Below, piece by piece: positions 1 to 4,958 of a stretch of DNA of 6,627 nucleotides. Origin of the DNA: Herpetosiphonaceae bacterium (GTDB lineage: Bacteria > Chloroflexota > Chloroflexia > Chloroflexales > Kallotenuaceae); contig JASKZZ010000244.1 in the NCBI GenBank assembly GCA_030147335.1, forward strand, positions 1 through 6,627. Direction: 5' to 3'. A program made the translations under genes and the position numbers. The number at the start of each line of letters is the position of its first letter. The first letter of the stretch is position 1. The notes under the pieces were generated by a model that saw only the letters and a list, made by a program, of their open reading frames with translations, had not been told where the DNA came from and searched no databases.

Positions 1-299
1 ATTTCCATGCGCGCTTTGTCGAAATACTGAACCTGGCGCTTGCCATAGGGCGATTGTTTGTACACTTCTCGATAATCGAACCATGGAGCGGGACCCCACG
101 TCCATGATCGCGTTGTTTGTCCTTGTTGAACGGCAAGGTCCGCGTTACGCCATACGTTCGCAAAGAGCGGCGAAGCAAAATTACTGCGATTTCCACTCCA
201 AGGCGCAGCCTGCGCCGGAATGATTGATGTGATTGGCAAAATAAGCGCCGCCGCAGCTATAACTTTGCGGAACGGCTTGAGTGAAGAACGAAACGACAT
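1..299 (-). CDS. Secreted protein of unknown function, N-terminal part (3' end beyond window)
   Basis: The minus-strand frame opens with ATG at 299 and stays open for 99 codons to the window edge. Residues 1-31 form a classic Sec signal peptide: a basic n-region (R4, K8, R11, K12), a hydrophobic core at about 13-27, and an Ala-x-Ala cleavage site (A29-Q30-A31). The mature part is rich in Trp, Tyr and Arg, with a run TRSWTWGPAPWFDYREVY at about 63-80 and then GKRQVQYFDKARME at 86-99. I associate this N-terminal style with uncharacterised secreted proteins of Chloroflexota; that is recollection, not a search. No catalytic domain is visible in the available part. A weak ribosome binding site (AGAAAGG, read on the minus strand) sits 5 bases before ATG. 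It lies in the distal arm of a hairpin described separately. The gene is downstream of moxR on the same strand but 197 bases away, so it is probably transcribed separately. Confidence 0.75.
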   Translation of the reverse strand, partial: MSFRSSLKPFRKVIAAAALILPITSIIPAQAAPWSGNRSNFASPLFANVWRNADLAVQQGQTTRSWTWGPAPWFDYREVYKQSPYGKRQVQYFDKARME

Positions 300-305
300 A
301 GTAAC

Positions 306-374
306 CTTTCTGATGGAATATCCGGTATGAGTCTCGGCTTGTGTAGAGCCATTATGCCGGATACTGTCAGAAAG
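306..374 (-). promoter_or_regulatory. Long interrupted hairpin in the leader of the secreted protein gene; distal arm holds the ribosome binding site
   Basis: Two perfect arm pairs are nested in register: 306-313 (CTTTCTGA) with 367-374 (TCAGAAAG), and 319-325 (TATCCGG) with 357-363 (CCGGATA). Inside them GGCT (336-339) pairs with AGCC (347-350). In the minus-strand mRNA the last arm reads TCAGAAAG and runs straight into G, so the AGAAAGG ribosome binding site of the 299 start would be base-paired. This suggests translational control of the secreted protein. The palindrome could instead be a DNA operator for a dimeric regulator. The arms are seen directly; the function is inferred. Confidence 0.45.
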
Positions 375-410
375 ACGATGGACTTAAGGTGAATTATCGC
401 TTCATACCAG

Positions 411-441
411 CTTATACGTTTATCAGATTCACCACTTCCAA
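411..441 (-). promoter_or_regulatory. Possible promoter of the secreted protein gene
   Basis: Read on the minus strand, TTGGAA (436-441) and TATAAG (411-416) are separated by 19 bases, which is longer than the optimum of 17. The implied transcript would start near 404 and have a leader of about 100 bases containing the 306-374 hairpin. GGTGAAT (388-394) and its inverse ATTCACC (427-433) flank the -10 element. The match is weak and this is offered only as a candidate. Confidence 0.2.
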
Positions 442-496
442 ATATTGAATTTCAGGTTTCAAGGTGATGATTCTCGGTTCACAGTGCCTTATTCCG

Positions 497-1462
497 CTAC
501 TCAACCGGCACCGGCACACTGTCGATGATGCGCTGCACAATCTTCAACGGAGAACGGCCCCTGAGACGCGCCTCGGGCTGGAGCACAAGGCGGTGAGCCA
601 GGGTTGGCACTGCCAGCCGCTTAACATCGTCAGGTAGAACGAAATCGCGCCCATTGAGCGCGGCATACGCCTGGCAGGTGCGATACAACGCAAGCGAGCC
701 ACGGGGACTAGCACCTAGCTCCAACTCGTCTATGGAGCGACTGGCCCGTACAATTGAAATAAGATATTGACGCACCGCATCGCCAACGGTTACACGAGCC
801 ACTGCATCGCTTAATGGCGCTAAATCATCCGCACGCACGACCTGCTCAATAGCTGCTAGCGGGTTCTCATTGCTATGCCGCAGCAGGATCACATCTTCCT
901 CATCAGCTGATGGGTATCCCATATCGAGCTTGAGCAAGAAACGGTCGAGCTGAGCTTCCGGTAGCGGAAACGTGCCTTCCAGCTCAATCGGGTTTTGCGT
1001 CGCAATCACCAAAAACGGTCGCGGCAGCGGTCGTGTCTCGCCGTCCATGGTGACTGTTCGCTCTTGCATTGCCTCCAGCAGCGCCGATTGCGTTCGTGGC
1101 GTCGCGCGATTGATCTCGTCCGTCAACACGATCTGAGCAAAGATAGGGCCGGGTCGGAAAACAAAATCCGATAGCTTCTGATTGAAGTACGACAAGCCGG
1201 TTACATCAGTCGGCAACAAGTCGGGCGTGAACTGGATGCGCCGAAAGTCGCAGTCAAGCGACTGCGCAAGCGCGCGGGCAAGCGTAGTCTTGCCGGTACC
1301 TGGCACGTCTTCCAGCAGCACATGCCCCTCGCACAGCAGCGCGACCAGCAGCAGTTCGACAACCTCTGCCTTACCGACAATCACCCGTCCAATCTGCGCT
1401 TGAACCAGCGCTCCAAACTGCTGCACTGCCTCAACCGTTGCTTTGCTTGTCGCTGCCTGCAC
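497..1462 (-). CDS. MoxR-family AAA+ ATPase
   Basis: This is a 321-residue AAA+ ATPase of the MoxR family, normal in length. MoxR proteins are cytoplasmic chaperone-like ATPases thought to help mature or activate partner proteins, often together with von Willebrand factor A or DUF58 proteins. Visible motifs are Walker A (GTGKTT, 55-60), Walker B (IVLTDEIN, 111-118, with D115/E116), the family signature NRATPRTQSALLEAMQE (118-134), sensor 1 (ATQNP, 154-158), arginine-finger region LDRF (172-175) and sensor 2 (GASPRG, 250-255). The C-terminal helical lid has the expected LPDDVKRLAVPTLAHR stretch. The start is GTG at 1462, chosen because a clean AAGGAG site lies 7 bases upstream. No DUF58, VWA or transglutaminase partner is seen in the window. 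The upstream neighbour on the same strand is a Roadblock protein, separated by a terminator, so moxR probably has its own promoter. Confidence 0.95.
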   Translation of the reverse strand: MQAATSKATVEAVQQFGALVQAQIGRVIVGKAEVVELLLVALLCEGHVLLEDVPGTGKTTLARALAQSLDCDFRRIQFTPDLLPTDVTGLSYFNQKLSDFVFRPGPIFAQIVLTDEINRATPRTQSALLEAMQERTVTMDGETRPLPRPFLVIATQNPIELEGTFPLPEAQLDRFLLKLDMGYPSADEEDVILLRHSNENPLAAIEQVVRADDLAPLSDAVARVTVGDAVRQYLISIVRASRSIDELELGASPRGSLALYRTCQAYAALNGRDFVLPDDVKRLAVPTLAHRLVLQPEARLRGRSPLKIVQRIIDSVPVPVE

Positions 1463-1469
1463 CCGCTAA

Positions 1470-1475
1470 CTCCTT
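1470..1475 (-). promoter_or_regulatory. Ribosome binding site fixing the GTG start of moxR
   Basis: CTCCTT on the plus strand reads AAGGAG on the minus strand, 7 bases before the GTG at 1460-1462. No in-frame ATG nearby has a comparable site, so this supports the GTG start. Confidence 0.7.
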
Positions 1476-1495
1476 GATGATACCTATTGCACCGC

Positions 1496-1504
1496 AGTGT
1501 AGCA
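1496..1504 (-). promoter_or_regulatory. Candidate extended -10 promoter for moxR
   Basis: Read on the minus strand, TGCTACACT is an extended -10 element (TG, one base, then TACACT), lying 33 bases before the GTG start. I see no good -35 hexamer at the usual distance. Because a terminator separates moxR from the Roadblock gene, a promoter is expected somewhere in 1463-1594. This is the best match I found, but it is weak. Confidence 0.25.
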
Positions 1505-1594
1505 CACTTGGTTCAGTCTTCTCGTGTGGCTTATGTACGGGTTGCACGACACCGCAGCGGTTTGGCACATTGTAGTGAGATAACAAGAGCGCAC

Positions 1595-1632
1595 AAAAAT
1601 GCGCACGACTGGTTGTAGCCAGCCATGCGCAT
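1595..1632 (-). terminator. Intrinsic terminator after the Roadblock gene
   Basis: In the minus-strand RNA, 1626-1632 (ATGCGCA) pairs with 1599-1605 (TGCGCAT), and CTGG pairs with CCAG (1619-1622 with 1609-1612). The three bases between these blocks pair as U-G, G-C and G-U, giving a continuous stem of 14 pairs with a 6-base loop. The stem is followed by TTTT (1595-1598). It begins 24 bases past the stop codon of the Roadblock gene. In the plus-strand RNA the two wobble pairs become mismatches and no U-run follows, so the terminator is directional. Confidence 0.75.
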
Positions 1633-1656
1633 GAAAAGCAATGTTTAGAGCGGGGA

Positions 1657-2025
1657 CTATACGTGCAGGCCGCTTTCCAGCCGTGCCAGAGTACGTCGTG
1701 CCATCGCCAAGTTCGCTTGGGTCTTATTGAGCACAAGATACAGGAACACGCTGCTATCGCTGCCCAATGGGCGGATCAGATGGTATTGTGTGTTAAGGGT
1801 GATCAATATATCTTCAATCTCACCCTTGATGCCCACATCGCTCATCGTCTTAAGCTTGGCGCGCACAACCTCGGTGTTGCCTGCAGCGGCAACGTCAAGA
1901 TCAATACCGGCACCGCCCAGCGTTCCTAATGGCATGCCGCTGCTCATATCAACCAACGCCACTGCCATTGCTCCAGCGACCGTCATAGCTTCGTTCAGTG
2001 TTCCCGTTACGTCTACCGTGGCCAT
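1657..2025 (-). CDS. Roadblock/LC7 domain protein
   Basis: This is a 122-residue single-domain protein of the Roadblock/LC7 superfamily. Its bacterial members (MglB and relatives) bind small Ras-like GTPases or act as small signalling scaffolds in the cytoplasm. Supporting features are the opening helix MATVDVTGTLNEAM, the strand VALVDMSSGMPLG (22-34), AAGNTEVVRAKL (47-58), and the paired strands EDILITLNTQYHLIRPL (71-87) and SVFLYLVLNKTQANLAMARRTL (92-113). The frame could begin at a TTG at 2160, adding 45 residues, but I chose ATG 2025. The core domain begins exactly there, a GGGAGAGG ribosome binding site lies just upstream, and a candidate promoter lies inside the possible extension. No GTPase partner is in the window. 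An intrinsic terminator follows, so it is probably monocistronic. Confidence 0.9.
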   Translation of the reverse strand: MATVDVTGTLNEAMTVAGAMAVALVDMSSGMPLGTLGGAGIDLDVAAAGNTEVVRAKLKTMSDVGIKGEIEDILITLNTQYHLIRPLGSDSSVFLYLVLNKTQANLAMARRTLARLESGLHV

Positions 2026-2070
2026 CGATGTGTCCTCTCCCTGTTGGGGTGTAACATGTGAATGTTCTGC

Positions 2071-2099
2071 TATATCGAGCGCAGAATGCTCGATATCAA
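2071..2099 (-). promoter_or_regulatory. Candidate promoter of the Roadblock gene overlapped by a perfect palindrome
   Basis: Read on the minus strand, TTGATA (2094-2099) resembles a -35 box (5 of 6 to TTGACA) and is 17 bases from GATATA (2071-2076), a poor -10. The palindrome ATATCGAGC (2072-2080) / GCTCGATAT (2088-2096), two perfect 9-base arms with a 7-base spacer, fills the space between the boxes. That arrangement is typical of a repressor operator. The implied transcript would start near 2064, leaving a leader of about 40 bases before ATG 2025. The palindrome is certain; promoter and operator roles are inferred. Confidence 0.4.
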
Positions 2100-2125
2100 A
2101 CTCCGGTATAGCCTCCAACAACGGA

Positions 2126-2311
2126 ATGTTATCGTCGCGTTGGCCATCCGAGGTGTACAACGCGTTCGGTACATTGGTATCGTTTGAAACACCTCAATCA
2201 CTTGAAGTACAGGCACGCAGCGGCACGCTTGTACAAGCTGATGCTGTATTGAGTCAGATCGAAGCCGATTTTGCCAGGGTCGAGCAGGCGCTGCTGCAAG
2301 AAAAGACGTAA
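2126..2311 (+). pseudogene. Probable 3' remnant of an Hpt-domain signalling protein
   Basis: The plus-strand frame ending in TAA at 2309-2311 finishes with about 37 residues, beginning SLEVQARSGTLVQAD and continuing into AVLSQIEADFARVEQALLQ. This has the look of the last two helices of a histidine phosphotransfer (Hpt) domain, where a Leu-Glu helix, a short Gly turn and a Glu/Ala/Leu helix near 'IEADFARVEQAL' are usual. The upstream part of the frame (from ATG 2126, no convincing ribosome binding site) carries no phosphoacceptor His motif. Further upstream it only overlaps the Roadblock gene antisense. A plus-strand intrinsic terminator starts 41 bases after the stop, as expected behind a real gene. 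I infer the truncated tail of a hybrid kinase or Hpt protein. It could instead be a very small intact gene, or chance. Confidence 0.35.
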
Positions 2312-2352
2312 GTAGCGGAACACAATCCCACAATTCAGTTGTTTGACTGCTT

Positions 2353-2385
2353 TGCCATGTAGCACCCGAAGCTGCATGGCATTTT
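2353..2385 (+). terminator. Intrinsic terminator on the plus strand
   Basis: The arm 2353-2363 (TGCCATGTAGC) pairs with 2371-2381 (GCTGCATGGCA) to give an 11-pair stem with one U-G wobble and a 7-base loop (ACCCGAA), followed by TTTT (2382-2385). On the minus strand the wobble becomes a mismatch and the flank is AAAGC, so it works only in the plus direction. No intact plus-strand gene precedes it. It fits the Hpt-like remnant ending at 2311 and would also insulate rpoN from read-through. Confidence 0.65.
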
Positions 2386-2552
2386 CGTTGTGCATCGCTT
2401 CTCGTCGCGTCAACACACGAATGTACTGCTTACACAATGGTTTTGGAGTGGAATGTGTGAAAAGAGATAAGTATTTTTGACGTACGGGTGGCTATTTTAG
2501 CGGTTGGTTGCACGCATCTTGCGTACTAGCAAATTACTTGCCGCCATTTCGC

Positions 2553-2579
2553 ATGACAAATGCAAAGCCGCGCTATAAT
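2553..2579 (+). promoter_or_regulatory. rpoN: Sigma-70 type promoter of rpoN
   Basis: A perfect -10 box TATAAT (2574-2579) is preceded by ATGACA (2553-2558, 5 of 6 to TTGACA) with a 15-base spacer, somewhat short. Transcription would start near 2586, leaving a leader of about 55 bases. The AT-rich surroundings contrast with the coding DNA. Confidence 0.6.
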
Positions 2580-2640
2580 GATTAATTAGAAGTGTACTAT
2601 TAGCACCCAGACGAAGAATGCTATGAGGAGCGAACAATCA

Positions 2641-4029
2641 ATGATGGACATGTCGATGGGGATGCAGATGACCCCACAGATGCAGATGAAAGCATCACCG
2701 GCGCTGATTGCGCTGAATAACATGCTAATCCTGTCGACACTTGAGCTGCAAACAATGATCCAACAGGAGCTGGAAGATAATCCGGCGCTGGAGCTTAACG
2801 AGGCGCAGGACGAGGTCTGCCAGCGCTGCGGTCGGCAATACACCGGCACCACCTGTATGCATTGTTTGCAAGAAGATATGCGAACAATGGATGCCGATCG
2901 TGATGACTACAGCGGGCCGCTCGACGACGATGAGTTTGATCCGCTGATGCTTGTCGCAACGCCTCCGTCACTAGGCGAGTCGCTGCTGCGCGACCTCCGC
3001 GCCAGTTTGCCGCATGAAGATCATTTTATTGCAGAGTATTTGATCGGTAGTCTGGACGACCAGGGTTACCTCGAAGGCTCGCTTGACGAGGTAGCTACAA
3101 CACTTAGCATCGACGTTGAACGCGCCGAGCGGGTTTTGTACAAGCTGCAAGAAATTGGGCCGGTTGGCGTGGGCGCTCGCGATGTACCCGAATGTTTGCT
3201 GCTCCAGCTTCGTCGATTGAGCCAGGACGATGTTACGCAGCCGCATGTTGAGCTGATCATCCGCAATCATTGGCTCGATCTTGGCGAACATCGCTACGGA
3301 GCTATTGCACAAGCGCTTGGGATTACGTACGACGAGGTTGTTGCAGCGCGCGACTTTATCCGCAACTACCTGCGACCGTATCCACTTGACCGGGGCAATA
3401 TCGACGGCACGTTGAGTCCAACCCAGACGGCCTACTTAACGCCCGATGTGATTATCCGCGAAGAAGAAGGACAACTGGTAGCCGAAGTGGTAGAAAGCCA
3501 GCGCTATTTCTTGCGGCTGAATCCGTTGTATCAAGAACTTGCCAAACAAGCAATTCGTGGCAACGAGGCGAGTGTCACAACTGAGGAAAAGGACCACTTG
3601 ACGCAATTTGTTGGTCGGGCGCAGCTGTTTTTGACAAATTTACGTCAACGGCGTGAAACGATCCGGCGTATCGCCAACTACCTGATTGAGCGTCAAGAGC
3701 CGTTCCTGCGACATGGTGTACGCTACCTTGAGCCACTAACACGGGCGGAAGTCGCCGGTTCGATCGGTGTTCACGAGTCGACGGTTAGCCGCGCAACAGC
3801 CAACAAACACGTGCAAATCCCATCACATGAGGTCATTCCGTTCAGCCATTTCTTTACCGCGTCGTTGAGCATCAAGGATGTATTGCTTGAGCTTGTGACC
3901 AAGGAAGACCGACCGCTGACGGATCAGGAACTTGTTGAAATGCTGCGGCAGCGCGGCTTCGATGTGGCGCGGCGCACGGTTGCGAAGTATCGCAACCAGT
4001 TGAAGATTTTACCTTCCACACTGCGCTAA
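2641..4029 (+). CDS. rpoN: RNA polymerase sigma-54 factor
   Basis: RpoN directs RNA polymerase to -12/-24 promoters and needs an enhancer-binding ATPase to open them. From ATG 2641 it has 462 residues, near the family norm. Region I (about 17-54) ends in LSTLELQ and the EDNPALEL run. The core-binding domain (about 100-300) includes the typical SLDDQGYLEGSLDEVA and LQEIGPVGVGARDVPECLLLQL stretches. The DNA-binding helix-turn-helix contains HESTVSR (378-384). The RpoN box ARRTVAKYRN (443-452) differs from the canonical ARRTVAKYRE only in its last residue. Unusual points are a Met-rich N-terminus and a Cys-x2-Cys-x8-Cys-x2-Cys motif (60-75) in the acidic linker. An in-frame ATG at 2623 would add 6 residues. 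I chose 2641 because AGGAG (2626-2630) lies 10 bases before it, whereas 2623 has no good site. No enhancer-binding activator is in the window. Confidence 0.95.
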   Translation: MMDMSMGMQMTPQMQMKASPALIALNNMLILSTLELQTMIQQELEDNPALELNEAQDEVCQRCGRQYTGTTCMHCLQEDMRTMDADRDDYSGPLDDDEFDPLMLVATPPSLGESLLRDLRASLPHEDHFIAEYLIGSLDDQGYLEGSLDEVATTLSIDVERAERVLYKLQEIGPVGVGARDVPECLLLQLRRLSQDDVTQPHVELIIRNHWLDLGEHRYGAIAQALGITYDEVVAARDFIRNYLRPYPLDRGNIDGTLSPTQTAYLTPDVIIREEEGQLVAEVVESQRYFLRLNPLYQELAKQAIRGNEASVTTEEKDHLTQFVGRAQLFLTNLRQRRETIRRIANYLIERQEPFLRHGVRYLEPLTRAEVAGSIGVHESTVSRATANKHVQIPSHEVIPFSHFFTASLSIKDVLLELVTKEDRPLTDQELVEMLRQRGFDVARRTVAKYRNQLKILPSTLR

Positions 4030-4048
4030 ACACGACCGGTTGGAACTA

Positions 4049-4096
4049 GAAGACAAGGAGCGCGGTGTGATTTTTCCAGCCCGTTTCCTTGTCTTC
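4049..4096. repeat. 11-base perfect inverted repeat downstream of rpoN
   Basis: GAAGACAAGGA (4049-4059) is repeated inverted as TCCTTGTCTTC (4086-4096), with a 26-base loop that can add a 3-pair CGG/CCG stem (4063-4065 with 4081-4083). It starts 20 bases after the rpoN stop. There is no U-run after either arm, so it is not a standard intrinsic terminator. It could protect the 3' end of the mRNA, act as an atypical terminator, or be a protein-binding site. Confidence 0.5.
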
Positions 4097-4193
4097 GTGC
4101 ATGTGGTCATAGCGTAGGAATGATCTTGTTGTCGTATAACAGGTTGCTCGGCACTCCTCGTGTTTGGGCGTGGCATAGCTTTTGGTGTAGGAG

Positions 4194-4508
4194 ATGCAGA
4201 CACAGAAAATGGCCGCGCTGTTCGGCCTGATCGAGAGCATGCTGCTGCTACGACTGGTTGCGCTGCTTCTTGCCGCTCGGCCCGATAACCCTTGGATTAC
4301 GTTGGTCATGACGTTGACAGCGCCGTTCAGCGCGCCGTTCCGCATCCTCGACAGTTGGGCCGGGCAGCCGCAGTTTGGGGCGCGGCTGGAGCTAGCTACA
4401 ATTGCAGCAATGGTGGTCGTGTTGGTCATTGCGGTTGTCTGGCACATCCGACAGGCTCGTAAAGCTGCGATTTCGTCGTCACGCTTGACGACTACGATAG
4501 GTACCTGA
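4194..4508 (+). CDS. YggT-family-like small membrane protein
   Basis: This is a 104-residue protein with two predicted membrane helices (about 7-28 and 67-84). Between them, NPWITLVMTLTAPFSAPFR (32-50) matches the pattern of the YggT family, where a loop with 'T-x-P-x-x-x-P-x-R' follows the first helix. YggT proteins are inner-membrane proteins of poorly known role, sometimes linked to cell division genes or osmotic stress. The C-terminal tail is basic and Ser/Thr-rich. The start is uncertain: ATG 4194 directly follows AGGAG (4189-4193) with no spacing. ATG 4209 would place that site 15 bases away. A stop at 4188-4190 rules out anything further upstream. It is first in a compact run of four genes, and its stop is 6 bases before the next start, suggesting cotranscription. 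Confidence 0.72.
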   Translation: MQTQKMAALFGLIESMLLLRLVALLLAARPDNPWITLVMTLTAPFSAPFRILDSWAGQPQFGARLELATIAAMVVVLVIAVVWHIRQARKAAISSSRLTTTIGT

Positions 4509-4514
4509 GACATC

Positions 4515-4958
4515 ATGGATGAAGGATTACGCACATTTGGACAGGTTCTAATCAGCTTGCTGGTGATCGGTGTGGTACTGGGCGTACTGGTGCTGGCACT
4601 GGTTTGGCGCAAACTGCGTCGGATTCAAGTGCCGCCAAATGCCGACTTTTTTACCACCATTCGTGCGGTACCGCTTGGTCTTGTTGTTGGACTTGATCTG
4701 CTTGATCTTGGCCTTGATGTGTTTGCCACACCATTCGTTTGGATTGTGTTGAGTCGCTTTAAGCTTCAATCGCTACGAAACGTGGCCGCAGTGGAGGCGC
4801 TTGTACCGTTTACTCAGGCGGTTCCTACGCTTACAATTGCCTGGGTGGCCGCCCGTGCATTGAATCTTGGGGACGCGCCGCGCTCCACGGATCGCAGCAT
4901 TATCGACGTCGAGGAGATCCAGCCGGGTGAGTATGCTTCGCGTACAGGGAGGCAGTAA
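4515..4958 (+). CDS. Uncharacterised membrane protein
   Basis: This is a 147-residue protein I do not recognise by name. One clear membrane helix lies near the N-terminus (about 9-31), followed by a basic stop-transfer patch (WRKLRR, 31-36). A second hydrophobic stretch (about 52-80) contains the regular acidic pattern GLDLLDLGLDVF, and a third lies at about 93-116 (VEALVPFTQAVPTLTIAW). The last 30 residues are polar and acidic (STDRSIIDVEEIQPGEY) and probably cytoplasmic. The ATG at 4515 has only a weak upstream GAGA. Translation may be coupled to the previous gene, whose stop is 6 bases away. The stop TAA abuts the ATG of the next gene. The charged residues inside the second hydrophobic segment suggest a membrane-surface helix or a hairpin rather than a simple span. 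My impression that it is conserved in Chloroflexota is not checked. Confidence 0.75.
   Translation: MDEGLRTFGQVLISLLVIGVVLGVLVLALVWRKLRRIQVPPNADFFTTIRAVPLGLVVGLDLLDLGLDVFATPFVWIVLSRFKLQSLRNVAAVEALVPFTQAVPTLTIAWVAARALNLGDAPRSTDRSIIDVEEIQPGEYASRTGRQ

Larger units (their letters stand above)
2312..2640. other. Gene-free stretch upstream of rpoN
   Basis: No reading frame here looks like a gene. A 79-codon minus-strand frame (2437 down to 2198) begins at a TTG without a ribosome binding site and has an odd composition. The stretch holds a plus-strand terminator (2353-2385), an AT-richer spacer (2440-2552) in which I see nothing further, the rpoN promoter (2553-2579) and the rpoN leader. Confidence 0.6.

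Noticed and set aside
1727..2125. Upstream part of the plus-strand frame ending at 2311
   Set aside because: It is antisense to the Roadblock gene and its translation is a Ser/Pro/Thr-rich shadow. Only the part after about 2190 looks protein-like.
2377..2393. TGGCAT-N5-TTGTG as a sigma-54 promoter
   Set aside because: It overlaps the terminator hairpin, lacks the -12 GC, and has no gene at a suitable distance.
2198..2437. Minus-strand 79-codon frame
   Set aside because: It starts at TTG without a ribosome binding site, has a Cys/Tyr/Lys-rich unnatural composition, and overlaps the better-looking plus-strand Hpt-like tail and a terminator.
2971..3312. Minus-strand frame of 113 codons inside rpoN
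   Set aside because: It is fully antisense to conserved sigma-54 coding sequence and is a shadow frame.
4171..4186. Sigma-54-like -24/-12 promoter (TGGCAT-N5-TTGGT) in front of the YggT-like gene
   Set aside because: The nearly invariant GC at -12 is GG here, and the transcript would start inside the first codon at 4194. The resemblance is probably chance.
4046..4612. Long minus-strand open frame (188 codons) antisense to the YggT-like gene
   Set aside because: It is very rich in Ser, Thr, Arg and Cys with no domain-like pattern, overlaps a well-supported plus-strand gene, and has no credible ribosome binding site.
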